In this document: positions 45,026 through 55,181 of the stretch, piece after piece
Numbering within the stretch: position 1 is the stretch's first letter
Layout of the letters: the number at the start of each line of letters is the position of its first letter
Source: Candidatus Competibacteraceae bacterium
Lineage (GTDB): Bacteria > Pseudomonadota > Gammaproteobacteria > Competibacterales > Competibacteraceae
Length of the DNA stretch: 64,000 nucleotides
NCBI GenBank assembly: GCA_003989085.1
Contig: RXIV01000002.1
Location: forward strand, 310,001-374,000
Reading direction: 5' to 3'
The notes under the pieces: generated by a model
Seen by the model: the letters and a program-made list of their open reading frames with translations, nothing else
The model's database searches: none
Told to the model about the DNA's origin: nothing
Made by a program: the position numbers and the translations under genes

Positions 45026-46113
45026 GCCATCGCCTCCCGTCGCCGCAACAGCCCGATAATCCCGTAAGGCAGGAACAGCGTTACCGCCACAAACAGTCCG
45101 CCCAAGGCAAACAGCCAGACTTCGGGCAAAGCGCCGGTCAGCCAGGTTTTGGCGTAATTGACCAGCACCGCGCCAACCACTGCGCCGACCAGTGCGCCGC
45201 GTCCACCGACCGCCACCCAAATCACGGCTTCAATCGAGTTCAATGGCGAAAACTCGCCAGGATTGATGATCCCGACTTGCGGTACATACAAGGCTCCGGC
45301 GATCCCGGCCAGCATCGCTGAGAAGGTGAAAATCAGCGCTTTGACCCGTTCCACCCGGTAGCCGAGAAAACGGGTGCGATCTTCGGCATCGCGGATCGCG
45401 GCCAGCACCCGGCCCATCCGGGTCGAGACCAGCCAGCGGCAGACCAGATAGCCACCGGCCAGCGCCAGCGCCGACAGCACAAATAAGGCAATGCGAGTGC
45501 TGTCGGCGTGGAGCGGATAGCCAAGAATGTCCTTGAAATCGGTCAGTCCGTTATTGCCGCCGAAGCCCATTTCATTGCGGAAGAAAGCCAGCATCAGCGC
45601 GTAGGTCAGGGCCTGGGTGATAATCGACAGGTAGACACCCGACACCCGCGAGCGGAAGGCGAACCAGCCGAACACGAAGGCCAGCAGCCCCGGCACGATC
45701 ACGACCATCAGCGCCGCAAACCAGAACTGATCGAAGCCGTGCCAGTACCACGGCAGTTCCTTCCAGTTCAGGAACACCATGAAATCGGGCAGCACCGGAT
45801 CGCCGTAAACGCCTCGTGTCCCGATCTGGCGCATGAGATACATGCCGAAGCAGTAACCGCCGAGGGTGAAAAAGGCAGCGTGGCCTAGGCTGAGGATGCC
45901 CATGTAACCCCAGACCAAATCGACCGCCACCGCCAGCAGCGCATAGCACAGATACTTGCCGAGCAGAGTGACGGTATAGGCGGTCAGGTGTAGCGGATGA
46001 TCGGCAGGGACCAGCAGATTCAGCACCGGCACCACGATACCGATCACCGCCAGCGCTGCCAGCAGAATCAACCCGGCGCGGTCGGAAAGCAGCCAACTGG
46101 GTAAACGCATCAC
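45022..46113 (-). CDS. urtC: Urea ABC transporter permease UrtC
   Basis: A LivM-type inner membrane permease of 363 residues with about nine helices and the conserved loop GHAAFFTLGGYCFGMYLMRQIG and TRMGRVLAAIRDAEDRTRFLGY. Follows urtB directly and overlaps urtD by four bases. Part of urtABCD. Confidence 0.93.
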   Translation of the reverse strand: MMRLPSWLLSDRAGLILLAALAVIGIVVPVLNLLVPADHPLHLTAYTVTLLGKYLCYALLAVAVDLVWGYMGILSLGHAAFFTLGGYCFGMYLMRQIGTRGVYGDPVLPDFMVFLNWKELPWYWHGFDQFWFAALMVVIVPGLLAFVFGWFAFRSRVSGVYLSIITQALTYALMLAFFRNEMGFGGNNGLTDFKDILGYPLHADSTRIALFVLSALALAGGYLVCRWLVSTRMGRVLAAIRDAEDRTRFLGYRVERVKALIFTFSAMLAGIAGALYVPQVGIINPGEFSPLNSIEAVIWVAVGGRGALVGAVVGAVLVNYAKTWLTGALPEVWLFALGGLFVAVTLFLPYGIIGLLRRREAMA

Positions 46114-47733
46114 TTAAACCTCCGCAGCCCGACCACGTTGCGGGAACAAGCCCCGTGGGCGCTTCTGGATGAACAGGATCAGGAAGATCAGCACCACGAT
46201 CTTGGCCAGCACCGCGCCCGACCACGGTTCCAGCAGTTTGTTGGCGACGCCCAGCGAGAGGCCGGCAACCAGTGTTCCCCACAGGTTGCCGACCCCGCCG
46301 AACACCACCACCATGAAGGAATCGACGATATAGCTCTGACCGAGATTAGGGCCGACATTGGTCAATTGCGACAGCGCGACTCCGGCCACGCCGGCGATGC
46401 CGCTGCCCAGGCCGAAGGTCAGCGCATCGACCCGCGCCGAGCGCACGCCCATCGCCCGCGCCATCGCCCGGTTCTGCGCGACTGCTCGCACCTCCAGCCC
46501 CAGCCGGGTGCGTTGCAGCGCCAGCCACAGTAAGGCAAACACCGCGATGCAGAACCCGACGATCACCAGCCGGTTCAGCGTTAGCTCTAGCGGCCCGAAG
46601 GCGAGCGTGCCGCTCATCCAGTCCGGGGTTGCGACAGAGCGATTAAGCGGGGAGAAGATCGAACGCACGGCCTGTTGCAGAATCAGGCTCACCCCAAAGG
46701 TCGCCAGCAGGGTTTCCAGTGGGCGACCGTAGAGAAAGCGGATGATGCCGCGCTCAATGGCAATGCCCATCAGTCCAGCCACCAGAAAAGCCAGTGGAAT
46801 CGCGACCGGCAATGACCAGTTGACCGGCAGCCACTGTTGCACCAGCCAGGTAGTGTAAGCGCCGATCATCATTAATTCGCCGTGCGCCATGTTGATCACG
46901 CCCATGACGCCAAACGTCACCGCTAGGCCAATCGCGGCCAGAATCAGCACTGACCCCAGCGACAGGCCAAAAAACAGCGTTTCGGCCCCGCCCAATAATT
47001 GCAGGCGAAACTCGGTGCGACTCACTGCCCGCTGGGCGGCTTCGCGAGTGGCGGGATCGGGGTCTTCCGCTGCGGCTTTGGCGAGCTGACCGCGAATCTC
47101 CGGCTGTAATTGCCCGCCCAGGGCTTCAGCGGCTTTGGTGCGAACCGCCGCATCCGGGCTGGACAGATCCACCAGCGCCAGCGACAAGGTCAACAATTCC
47201 TTGATTTTACTGTCCGTCTCGACCGCCAGTCGCGCCTTGAGCCGTTCTGCGCCGGCGGGATCGGGATTGCGTAAAAACGATTCAACCGCTGCTCGCCGTT
47301 GCTGCGGATCGGCGCTGGATAAACCCAGACTGGCCAGGCGATCTTCAATCAGGCTTCTCATCTGGTTATTAGTGGTAATCCGTTCCAGATCGCGCTTGGT
47401 CACCGGGCCGAGCGCCGCGCCGCTTACGGCATCTTCAATGGTGATTTCTGCACCGTCGCCAGTACCGATCACGATCCGTTCCGGGTCTGCTTGGTAGTAC
47501 AACTGGCTGGCGGACAGCGCGTTCAGAATCAGGGCGACGCGGGGATGATCCAGCGCCGCCAGGGTTTCAATCAGTGTGGCCTTGCTGTCGAAATCGGCAT
47601 CATGCAGTTGCAGCAGTGTGGTTCGCAACGCATCGTCGCTGGCCCGCGCCGGTAGCGAACCGCAGCACAAAGTCAACGCCAGCAGGAACAGAATCAATTT
47701 CAGCCGGACGCAAGCCGGGGCGCAAACAGGCAT
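46114..47733 (-). CDS. urtB: Urea ABC transporter permease UrtB
   Basis: A LivH-type permease with a long N-terminal extension, 539 residues from Met 47733; the frame extends to 47823 across a REP-like hairpin, so the longer start is unlikely. Signal peptide (about 10-33), then a ~240-residue periplasmic region with DDALRTTLLQLHDADFDSKATLIETLAAL-type helices, followed by eight or nine helices (about 270-530) with GVINMAHGELMMIGAYTTW. The extension is the hallmark of UrtB over ordinary LivH. Confidence 0.92.
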   Translation of the reverse strand: MPVCAPACVRLKLILFLLALTLCCGSLPARASDDALRTTLLQLHDADFDSKATLIETLAALDHPRVALILNALSASQLYYQADPERIVIGTGDGAEITIEDAVSGAALGPVTKRDLERITTNNQMRSLIEDRLASLGLSSADPQQRRAAVESFLRNPDPAGAERLKARLAVETDSKIKELLTLSLALVDLSSPDAAVRTKAAEALGGQLQPEIRGQLAKAAAEDPDPATREAAQRAVSRTEFRLQLLGGAETLFFGLSLGSVLILAAIGLAVTFGVMGVINMAHGELMMIGAYTTWLVQQWLPVNWSLPVAIPLAFLVAGLMGIAIERGIIRFLYGRPLETLLATFGVSLILQQAVRSIFSPLNRSVATPDWMSGTLAFGPLELTLNRLVIVGFCIAVFALLWLALQRTRLGLEVRAVAQNRAMARAMGVRSARVDALTFGLGSGIAGVAGVALSQLTNVGPNLGQSYIVDSFMVVVFGGVGNLWGTLVAGLSLGVANKLLEPWSGAVLAKIVVLIFLILFIQKRPRGLFPQRGRAAEV

Positions 47734-47793
47734 GGGCAAGGTCTCGCGTGGGAATATAGGGAAAAGTGGGAGTTCCAGCGCCCTCACCCCCAG

Positions 47794-47816
47794 CCCCTCT
47801 CCCACGGGGAGAGGGG
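47794..47816. repeat. REP-like GC hairpin (CCCCTCTCCC family)
   Basis: CCCTCACCCCCAG precedes a perfect hairpin CCCCTCTCCC-ACG-GGGAGAGGGG, a common interspersed repeat of proteobacterial genomes. It lies between urtA and urtB and may attenuate or stabilise the mRNA, which would favour the solute-binding protein. Confidence 0.7.
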
Positions 47817-47847
47817 GGAGCAAATGCGGGAGTTGGGAAGAATCAGC

Positions 47848-49143
47848 CTACTTGACGTTCTGCCCGGAGCATTTCTTGGTGACGGTGTTGTAGTTGCCGC
47901 ACTTGATCTTGGGGTCGGCCCAGTCGGCGACCAGGTCCTTGCTGCCCGGCAGGTAATCAGACCAGGCATCGCCTGCCACCAGACCCTTGGTTTTCCACAC
48001 CACGTCAAACTGACCGTCGCCCTGAATTTCGCCAATCAGCACCGGCTTGGTGATGTGATGGTTGGGCAACATCTTGGCGGTGCCGCCAGTCAGATTCGGG
48101 GCTTCGATGCCGACCATCGCGTCAATCACCTTGTCCGGGTCGGTGGTCTTAGCCTTTTCCACCGCCTTGACCCACATGTTAAAGCCGATGTAGGTGGCTT
48201 CCATTGGATCGTTGGTCACCCGTTTCGGGTCCTTGATGAAGGTGTGCCATTCCTTGATGAAGGCGTCATTAGCCTTGTTCTTGACGCTCATAAAGTAGTT
48301 CCAGGCGGCCAGATGACCGACCAGCGGCTTGGTGTCGATGCCGGACAGTTCTTCCTCGCCGACCGAGAACGCGACGACGGGAATGTCTTTGGCCGATACA
48401 CCCTGATTACCCAGCTCTTTGTAAAACGGTACGTTGGCGTCGCCGTTAATCGTCGAGACCACGGCGGTTTTCTTGCCGGCGGAGCCAAACTTCTTGATGT
48501 CGGCGACGATGGATTGCCAGTCGGAATGACCAAACGGGGTGTAATTGATCATGATGTCTTCATCCTTGACCCCCTTAGCCTTGAGATAGGCTTCCAGAAT
48601 CTTGTTGGTGGTACGCGGATAGACATAATCCGTCCCGGCCAGCACCCAACGCTGCACTTTCAAATCCTTCATCAGGTAGTCCACCGCCGGGATCGCCTGC
48701 TGATTCGGGGCCGCGCCGGTATAGAACACGTTGCGTGAGGACTCCTCGCCCTCGTATTGCACCGGGTAGAACAGGATGCCGTTCAATTCCTCAAATACCG
48801 GCAACACCGACTTGCGGCTGACCGAAGTCCAGCAGCCAAACACCACCGCTACCTTGTCTTTCTGCAACAGTTCACGGGCCTTTTCGGCGAACAGTGGCCA
48901 GTTCGAGGCAGGATCAACCACGACCGGCTCCAGTTGCTTGCCGAGCAGGCCACCCTTCTTGTTCTGGGCGTCGATCAGCATCAGCACGGTGTCCTTCAGG
49001 GTGGTTTCGCTGATCGCCATCGTCCCGGACAGCGAATGCAGAACCCCGACCTTAATGGTGTCGGCGGCGTGGGCCAGCGTTGCGCCGAGCGCCAACGCGC
49101 CGGCCGCCAGCCAAGGGAGAAATTTCGGCATTGTCTTGATCAT
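47848..49143 (-). CDS. urtA: Urea ABC transporter substrate-binding protein UrtA
   Basis: A periplasmic binding protein of 431 residues. Signal peptide about 1-26 (cut LAHA-AD), then DTIKVGVLHSLSGTMAISETTLKDTVLMLIDAQN and FGCWTSVSRKSVLPVFEELNGILFYPVQYEGEESSRNVFYTGAAPNQQ, the urea-type signatures. First gene of the urt set. A nitrogen-controlled (NtrC) promoter would be expected in the 230-base gap up to aroB, but I could not identify one. Urease is not in the window. Confidence 0.95.
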   Translation of the reverse strand: MIKTMPKFLPWLAAGALALGATLAHAADTIKVGVLHSLSGTMAISETTLKDTVLMLIDAQNKKGGLLGKQLEPVVVDPASNWPLFAEKARELLQKDKVAVVFGCWTSVSRKSVLPVFEELNGILFYPVQYEGEESSRNVFYTGAAPNQQAIPAVDYLMKDLKVQRWVLAGTDYVYPRTTNKILEAYLKAKGVKDEDIMINYTPFGHSDWQSIVADIKKFGSAGKKTAVVSTINGDANVPFYKELGNQGVSAKDIPVVAFSVGEEELSGIDTKPLVGHLAAWNYFMSVKNKANDAFIKEWHTFIKDPKRVTNDPMEATYIGFNMWVKAVEKAKTTDPDKVIDAMVGIEAPNLTGGTAKMLPNHHITKPVLIGEIQGDGQFDVVWKTKGLVAGDAWSDYLPGSKDLVADWADPKIKCGNYNTVTKKCSGQNVK

Positions 49144-49373
49144 GCGTCGCCCTCGATGTCGTGTGATGTGCTAAATCCGCCAGAATGCGAATCTGTCGAG
49201 TGTTTCATCAAGGATTGTGCCAAGCGATGATTGGCTTTTGTTTTAACGAGTTGCCGGATCGGGGCATGGCAGGTCAGATCAGATGCGTCTTAAAGTAGTG
49301 CAAAAGCCGGTGGCAGGCGGTACAGAATGGGGCGTTGCGGCTGGGTTTGGGCGGAAACGGGGCGTTCCATGTC

Positions 49374-50477
49374 TCAGCCGCCCATCGCCGGTGGCCGGGT
49401 TGCCAGCGTTTCCCGCAGTAAGCGGGGATCAACTGTGTCAGCGATGACGCCATTTCCCAAGCCGCGCAGCAGGATCAGACGCAACTGGCCGCCCTTAACC
49501 TTTTTATCCACCGCCATCAGCCGCAGGAAATCGTCAGCAGTCAATGCTGGCGGCGGACTCAGCGGCAGCCGGGCGCGATCCAGCAGATTCCTCACCCGTG
49601 CAACCTCTGCCCCGGTCAGCCAGCCCAACCGCGCCGACAGTTCCGCCGCCATGATCGTCCCGGTCGCGACCGCCTCGCCGTGCAGCCACTGGCCGTAACC
49701 CATCCCGGTTTCAATGGCGTGACCGAAGGTGTGGCCGAGATTGAGCAGCGCCCGCTCGCCAGTTTCGCGTTCGTCGGCGGCAACAATGTTAGCCTTGGCG
49801 CGGCAGGATCGCTCAATGGCCGTGCTCAAGGCGCCCGCATCCCGCGCCAGCAGCGCGCCTAGATTAGCTTCCAGCCATTCCAGAAACGGCAAGTCGCGGA
49901 TCAGACCATACTTGATCACTTCCGCTAGCCCGGCACTGAGTTCCCGATCCGGCAGAGTGGAGAGCGTATCGGTGTCAGCCAGCACACACAGCGGCTGATA
50001 AAACGCACCGATCATGTTTTTACCCAGTGGGTGGTTGACGGCGGTCTTGCCGCCAACCGAGGAATCAACTTGGGCCAGCAGCGTCGTCGGAATCTGGATG
50101 AACGCCACGCCGCGCTGATAACAGGCCGCAGCGAATCCAGCCAGATCGCCGATCACCCCGCCGCCTAGCGCGATAATCGTGCAATGCCGGTCGAAGCGGT
50201 GGGTCAGCAGTGCGGTGAAAACCGTGTTCAGCGTTTCCAGGGTTTTGTACTGTTCGCCATCGGGCAGGATAACCGCCTCATGCCGCAAGCCGGCCAGCAT
50301 CGCCTGCACCTGATTGAGATAGAGGGGCGCAACCGTGGTGTTGGTGACGATCAGCGTCTGCTGCGACAGGTGAGGGCGCAGCCGTTCGGGCTGGTTTAAC
50401 AGGCCGGGGCCGATATGAATGGGGTAGCGGCGGTCGCCGAGTTCAACGTGGAGCGTAGGCGTGAGCAGGGTGGGCAT
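49374..50477 (-). CDS. aroB: 3-dehydroquinate synthase AroB
   Basis: Second shikimate step: closes DAHP to 3-dehydroquinate with bound NAD and a divalent metal. 367 residues, [27 protein letters not shown] start, [64 protein letters not shown] and [14 protein letters not shown] with the metal-binding histidines. Complete. Divergent to the GlsB-like gene. Confidence 0.95.
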   Translation of the reverse strand: MPTLLTPTLHVELGDRRYPIHIGPGLLNQPERLRPHLSQQTLIVTNTTVAPLYLNQVQAMLAGLRHEAVILPDGEQYKTLETLNTVFTALLTHRFDRHCTIIALGGGVIGDLAGFAAACYQRGVAFIQIPTTLLAQVDSSVGGKTAVNHPLGKNMIGAFYQPLCVLADTDTLSTLPDRELSAGLAEVIKYGLIRDLPFLEWLEANLGALLARDAGALSTAIERSCRAKANIVAADERETGERALLNLGHTFGHAIETGMGYGQWLHGEAVATGTIMAAELSARLGWLTGAEVARVRNLLDRARLPLSPPPALTADDFLRLMAVDKKVKGGQLRLILLRGLGNGVIADTVDPRLLRETLATRPPAMGG

Positions 50478-50605
50478 GAGTACAGTGCCAGTGAGTAGGG
50501 GGAAGTGACCGTAGCGCAGCTTGTGTGGGTTGCGTAGGGGTCAGGCGTTTTTTATTCGCTATATTTGAAGTCTATCCACAATCCGACAATACGGTGAGGA
50601 ACACG

Positions 50606-50848
50606 ATGGAACTGATTGGCTTTTTGTTGATTGGTCTGATCGCCGGCTGGATTGCGACTACGTTCATGCGTGGCAGTGGCATGGGTTTGGGTGGCAATCT
50701 GGTCGTGGGCGTGATTGGCGCTTACGTTGGCGGCTTTCTGTTTCGACTGATCGGTTTCGCTGCGGTCGGGCTGATCGGTCACCTGATTACAGCGACGGTC
50801 GGCGCGATGGCGCTGCTGTATGTGGTCAGGATTTTGAAAAAGGCCTGA
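50606..50848 (+). CDS. GlsB/YeaQ/YmgE-family stress membrane protein
   Basis: An 80-residue protein with three hydrophobic segments: MELIGFLLIGLIAGWIA, LGGNLVVGVIGAYVGGFLF and IGHLITATVGAMALLYV. ATG 50606 has GGTGAGGA ahead; the open frame to 50525 is not used. This transglycosylase-associated family (PF04226) is often osmotic or acid stress induced. It precedes the Kef-type antiporter by seven bases and may be coupled to it. Confidence 0.85.
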   Translation: MELIGFLLIGLIAGWIATTFMRGSGMGLGGNLVVGVIGAYVGGFLFRLIGFAAVGLIGHLITATVGAMALLYVVRILKKA

Positions 50849-50855
50849 CTGAGGC

Positions 50856-52436
50856 ATGGATGCACTCTGGCTAGCATTAGCCTTTTTCCTGGGTCTGCTA
50901 TTCCGGCAGATGGGGTTGCCGCCGCTGGTAGGCTATTTGGCGGCCGGGTTTGCGCTGAATGGTCTTGGCCGGGAGGGCGGTGAATCTCTGGAGCAGATCG
51001 CCCATGCGGGCGTCTTGCTACTGTTGTTCAGCGTCGGCCTTAAGTTGCGCTTCAAAAGTCTGGCCGGCCCGGAAGTGTGGGCTGGGGGTGGGCTGCATCT
51101 GGCGATCAGTGGTGTATTACTGGGGGTGGTGTTCTGCGCGATTCCCGGATTATCGGCAAGCCAGGCGTTCCTGCTGGCGGTAACCTTGGGTTTCTCCAGC
51201 ACGGTGCTGGCGGCCAAGGCGCTGGAGGAGAAGGCGGAATTACGCGCTTTTCATGGCCGGCTGGCGATTGGCATTCTGATTATCCAGGATTTGGCGGCGC
51301 TGGCGTTGATGGCGCTGGTGGGAGCCGGATCGCCCTCGCCGTGGGCGCTGCTGATTTTGGGTCTGCCGTTACTGCGGCCCTTGGCAGCGAAGCTGCTGGA
51401 CTGGAGCGGTCACGATGAACTACTGGTGCTGTTTGGGTTGGCGCTGGCGCTGACCGTTGGCGGGTTGGGCTTTGAACAAGTCGGCCTCAGCCCCGAACTG
51501 GGCGCATTGTTGCTGGGGGCGCTGCTGGCAGGCCATCCCAAGGCGGTGGAACTGGCGAAATCGCTGTGGTCGCTCAAGGAGGTCTTTTTGGTTGGTTTTT
51601 TCCTGCAAATCGGTCTAATGGGCTGGCCGAGCCTGGCGACCTTGGGCGAGGCCAGCTTGCTGGTGTTGCTACTGCCGATTAAGGCGGCTTTGTTCTTTCT
51701 GATTCTGGTGATGTTCCGGCTCCGCGCTCGTACCGCCTTTTTGGCGGCGCTGGCGCTGTCCAGTTACAGCGAATTTGCCTTGATCGTGGTGAAATTTATG
51801 GTTGGCAACGGCCAGTTGCCGGCGGATTGGCTGGTGTTGCTGGCAATTACAGTGGCGCTGTCGTTCGTAATCGCCGCGCCATTTAACCGCTTCGCCCATA
51901 CTCTGTATGAACGATTGGAAGGGCGGCTGGCCGGTTTTGAAGGGCCAAAGCATCATCCCGACGAGCAGCCGGTCTCGTTAGGCAGCACCCAGATCCTGAT
52001 TCTCGGTATGGGCCATGCCGGGGCTGCCGCTTATGATTTCCTCAAGAAGCGCCAGAATGTGCAGGTGGAGCACAAGGTGCTGATGGTGTCAGGCATTGAT
52101 TCTGATCTGGGCAAGGTGGAGCGGCACCTTCATGAAGGACGGCGAGTGGTGTACGCCGATGCCGAAGATCCCGGTTTTTGGCACCGGATCAAGCTGGAGG
52201 GTCTCAAGGCGGTGATTTTGGCGATGCCGGACCCGGAGGCAAAACAGATCGCCAGCCGGCAATTACGCCGGCATGGATTTCAGGGATTGATCAGCGCGAT
52301 CAGCACCCATCCCGAAGAGGCAGCCGCGCTAAAAGAGGCGGGAGCGAATATGACTTTTCTGGCCTTTAATGAAGTCGGCGTTGGTCTGGCTGAGCATGTT
52401 TGGGAGGCGTTGGAGCGGCTAAAATCTAGCGGTTAA
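50856..52436 (+). CDS. Kef-type cation:proton antiporter with TrkA-N domain (YbaL-like)
   Basis: A 526-residue membrane protein. The Na+/H+ exchanger domain (about 5-350) has twelve or so helices with GYLAAGFALNGLG and ELGALLLGALLAGHP. A cytosolic TrkA-N/NAD-binding Rossmann domain follows at about 370-490 (ILILGMGHAGAAAYDFL), lacking a C-terminal TrkA-C. Likely potassium efflux in exchange for protons. Ends before msrB without a clear terminator. Confidence 0.88.
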   Translation: MDALWLALAFFLGLLFRQMGLPPLVGYLAAGFALNGLGREGGESLEQIAHAGVLLLLFSVGLKLRFKSLAGPEVWAGGGLHLAISGVLLGVVFCAIPGLSASQAFLLAVTLGFSSTVLAAKALEEKAELRAFHGRLAIGILIIQDLAALALMALVGAGSPSPWALLILGLPLLRPLAAKLLDWSGHDELLVLFGLALALTVGGLGFEQVGLSPELGALLLGALLAGHPKAVELAKSLWSLKEVFLVGFFLQIGLMGWPSLATLGEASLLVLLLPIKAALFFLILVMFRLRARTAFLAALALSSYSEFALIVVKFMVGNGQLPADWLVLLAITVALSFVIAAPFNRFAHTLYERLEGRLAGFEGPKHHPDEQPVSLGSTQILILGMGHAGAAAYDFLKKRQNVQVEHKVLMVSGIDSDLGKVERHLHEGRRVVYADAEDPGFWHRIKLEGLKAVILAMPDPEAKQIASRQLRRHGFQGLISAISTHPEEAAALKEAGANMTFLAFNEVGVGLAEHVWEALERLKSSG

Positions 52437-52460
52437 AGTCTAAAAGCTAAAGGTGATGCT

Positions 52461-52862
52461 ATGAATGACAAGGTTGAAAAAAGTGATGCGGAATGGCGCT
52501 CGCAATTGACTCCGGAGCAATACCGGATTTGCCGCCAGAAAGGCACAGAACCAGCATTTACCGGCCAATATCATGATTGCCATGATCCGGGTGTTTATCG
52601 CTGTGTGGGGTGCGGCAAAGCACTGTTCAGCTCCGAAACCAAGTTTGATTCGGGCAGCGGTTGGCCGAGTTTCTGGCAACCGGCGCAGGCAGAAACCATC
52701 GCTACTGCCGAGGATCGGAGTGGTTTCATGCGCCGCACCGAGGTGTTATGTGCTGACTGCGGGGCGCACTTAGGCCATGTTTTCGACGATGGTCCCGCGC
52801 CGACCGGCTTGCGCTATTGCATCAATTCGGCCGCCTTGAAACTGGATAAAACTGGGCAGTGA
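52461..52862 (+). CDS. msrB: Peptide methionine-R-sulfoxide reductase MsrB
   Basis: Reduces R-methionine sulfoxide in proteins. 133 residues: [21 protein letters not shown] start, zinc knuckles CVGCGK and CADCGAH, and active-site cysteine in RYCINSAAL at the C-terminus. Cytosolic (no signal). Convergent with the tag gene, 18 bases away. Confidence 0.95.
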   Translation: MNDKVEKSDAEWRSQLTPEQYRICRQKGTEPAFTGQYHDCHDPGVYRCVGCGKALFSSETKFDSGSGWPSFWQPAQAETIATAEDRSGFMRRTEVLCADCGAHLGHVFDDGPAPTGLRYCINSAALKLDKTGQ

Positions 52863-52880
52863 CCGAGAGTTAGTCGGATT

Positions 52881-53453
52881 TTAGCTGCCGCTCAGTTCCC
52901 GGTGGCGAAAACAAGTCACAAGGTGATCATTGACCATGCCGGTTGCCTGCATAAACGCATAACAGATGGTCGGTCCAACAAAGTTGAATCCCAACCGCTT
53001 CAATTCCCGGCTCATTGCCTCTGACTCTGGTGTTTGGGTCGGCAATTCCGCCAGTGATGTCCAAGCATTCTGGCGGGGCTGAAAATCAACATGACGCCAT
53101 AGCAATGGCCCTAATTCGCCGAGCTGTTCCTGAATGGCGAGACAGGCCCGCGCATTGCGGATCACCGATTCGATCTTGAGCCGATTGCGGATGATGCCCG
53201 GATCAGCCATTAACCGGGCAATATCCGTCGGGCCGTAGCTGGCGATGATTTCTGGATTAAAATCGGCTAGGGCGCGGCGATAGTTTTCCCGCTTGCGTAA
53301 AATGGTCAGCCAGTTTAATCCGGCCTGAGCGCCATCGAGAATCAGCATCTCGAATAAACGTCGGTCGTCATGGACAGGAACACCCCATTCCTGATCGTGG
53401 TAAGCCTGATAAAGCGGGTCGGTTCCACACCAGGCACAGCGCGAGCGATTCAT
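52881..53453 (-). CDS. tag: DNA-3-methyladenine glycosylase I (Tag)
   Basis: Removes 3-methyladenine from alkylated DNA. 190 residues with RCAWCGTDPLYQAYHDQEWGVPVHDDRRLFEMLILDGAQAGLNW, the TagI start including Cys4 and His17 of the zinc snap, and a second pair near the C-terminus (VGPTICYAFMQATGMVNDH, CFRH). Follows the exonuclease gene by 15 bases. In Pseudomonas tag is near glyQ, but here it lies elsewhere. Confidence 0.94.
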   Translation of the reverse strand: MNRSRCAWCGTDPLYQAYHDQEWGVPVHDDRRLFEMLILDGAQAGLNWLTILRKRENYRRALADFNPEIIASYGPTDIARLMADPGIIRNRLKIESVIRNARACLAIQEQLGELGPLLWRHVDFQPRQNAWTSLAELPTQTPESEAMSRELKRLGFNFVGPTICYAFMQATGMVNDHLVTCFRHRELSGS

Positions 53454-53468
53454 GGCGCGATCCGGTGG

Positions 53469-54302
53469 CTACGGCAGCACATCTTCGCTGCGTAAATGGG
53501 ATTCTGATGGCTGTGGTCCCGGTCCGCTGACCGGCTCGGCGACAAACAGCGGGCAAGGCTGGGCGCTAAGTTGCCAGCGGTCGCTAAACTCTCCCCAGTG
53601 TGGATTGTTCTGCCGCCCCGCCTCCAGCGCGTCCAGCAGATTCTGAATGCTTGCATTATGGCTGCGGGCGCTAAGCCGGGTGCTGAGGTAGGCCCACCGC
53701 AGATAAAGCACATAGGTATTGAGTACGTCGCCCTCACAGTAACGGTTAATCGCGGCGTAATCTCCGGCGGCGGCCTGTTCCGCTACATTGCCGCCGTGAC
53801 CGTTCCATTTACCCGGCAGGCCCAGCGCCCGGGCCGCTTCGTCCAGACCGAGACGAGGCGATGCGCCATAGTCGCTCAGGGCGTCCATCAGGTCGCAGTG
53901 CCAGTTGGTTTGGTAGCGGTAGTCATAGCCAAAGCGGGGATCGGTGCGGTGCCAGTGGTAGGCGGTCAGGCCGTAGATCAACGACCGCTGCTTGAGGACG
54001 GCGGCGTCAAAACTACGGCCATTCCAGGTAATTAAACGCGGGCGCTGCCGGTCGATCAGATTCCAGAACCCGGCCAGAATCTCCCGTTCGCTGCGGTCGC
54101 TGATTCCGGCAGAACCGATTTTGCGGACGGTATAGCATTCATAGCCGCCCTCGTGGTCAATCCGCGCCAGCAAAAAGCCGAGAGTGATGATTTCGTGCTG
54201 GATCGGTTTAGGAAAGGCCGCCGGATCGCGATCTTCCGGCAGAATCGCCAGATCGGGGCGGGTTTCAAGATCAACCACAAGAATATGCTGGGGCGATGAC
54301 AT
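53469..54302 (-). CDS. Predicted 3'-5' exonuclease, PolB-like (DNA_pol_B_exo2)
   Basis: 277 residues from Met 54302 (MSSPQHILVVDLETRPD). DEDD exonuclease motifs: VVDLETRPD (Exo I Asp-Glu), LITWNGRSFDAAVLKQRS (Exo II), YCEGDVLNTYVLYLRW (Exo III-type). YGFDVRY-like YRYQTNWHCDLMDALSDYG lies between. Cytosolic; probably DNA processing or repair, consistent with the adjacent tag gene. Confidence 0.88.
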   Translation of the reverse strand: MSSPQHILVVDLETRPDLAILPEDRDPAAFPKPIQHEIITLGFLLARIDHEGGYECYTVRKIGSAGISDRSEREILAGFWNLIDRQRPRLITWNGRSFDAAVLKQRSLIYGLTAYHWHRTDPRFGYDYRYQTNWHCDLMDALSDYGASPRLGLDEAARALGLPGKWNGHGGNVAEQAAAGDYAAINRYCEGDVLNTYVLYLRWAYLSTRLSARSHNASIQNLLDALEAGRQNNPHWGEFSDRWQLSAQPCPLFVAEPVSGPGPQPSESHLRSEDVLP

Positions 54303-54392
54303 TGGGCGCGAGAACCTTTTCAGCGGTATTCGGAATTGGGAACAAGGCATTCATTATAGCGGTTGCATTGAAGGGTGCAGGAGACTCCACAA

Positions 54393-55181
54393 TTGATTAG
54401 CAAGCGACAAATCACTTTGGTCAGCCTGACTGAGCCGGGTCGGGCCTTAGCGCAACGGTTATTGACCCTGCTGCCGGAGGCTGAACATCTGCATCAGCCG
54501 CAGCCCTTTCAAGAGACTGTTCGCCGACATTTTCTGGCAGGGCATCGTTTAATTCTGCTTTGCGCTATTGGCATTGCGGTGCGAACCCTGGGGCCAGTCT
54601 TGCGTGATAAATATCAAGACCCGGCGGTTTTAGCGCTGGATGAGCATGGCCGGTTTGTAGTGCCTATTTTGTCCGGGCATGAGGGCGGCGCGAATGAGTG
54701 GGCGCGGCAAATCAGTGATTTTCTAGGCGCTCAGTGCATTATTACTGGCGCTCAGCTTTATACTCAGCCCTTGCTGGCTGTTGGCCTTGGTTGCAATCGT
54801 GGCTGTCCAGTGGATTCATTATTAGCGCTGCTGGATGAGACGCTGGAAAGTCATGGTTTGCGCCGTCATGCTGTGCGGGCGCTGGCCAGCATTGAATTAA
54901 AACAGGATGAATTAGGATTGCAGCAATTAGCGGAGATGCTGCAATTACCTATCAGTTTTTATTCGGCAACAGTGCTGAATGAATATGGCGACCGGCTCAG
55001 TCGTAAATCCGAAATCGTATTTCGGGAAACCGGCTGTTATGGCGTAGCAGAAGCGGCGGCGCTGGCTTGCGCTGAACGGCTGATCAATTCATCGCACCGA
55101 GCTGAACTACTCATTGCCAAACGAAAAAATGCCGATGCGACGCTGGCGGTAGCGCGAATTTACGGCAATCCTGGCGCTTGA
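54393..55181 (+). CDS. cbiG: Cobalt-precorrin 5A hydrolase CbiG (short form)
   Basis: Opens the delta-lactone ring of cobalt-precorrin-5A. TTG at 54393 is preferred because GGAG lies ten bases ahead; 262 residues. N-terminal CbiG domain with LILLCAIGIAVRTLGPVLRDKYQDPAVLALDEHGRFVVPILSGHEGGANEWARQI (about 45-110) and C-terminal domain LLAVGLGCNRGCPVDSLLALLDE with FRETGCYGVAEAAALA (about 130-245). The middle CbiG domain seems missing. Convergent with cobI. Confidence 0.85.
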   Translation: MISKRQITLVSLTEPGRALAQRLLTLLPEAEHLHQPQPFQETVRRHFLAGHRLILLCAIGIAVRTLGPVLRDKYQDPAVLALDEHGRFVVPILSGHEGGANEWARQISDFLGAQCIITGAQLYTQPLLAVGLGCNRGCPVDSLLALLDETLESHGLRRHAVRALASIELKQDELGLQQLAEMLQLPISFYSATVLNEYGDRLSRKSEIVFRETGCYGVAEAAALACAERLINSSHRAELLIAKRKNADATLAVARIYGNPGA

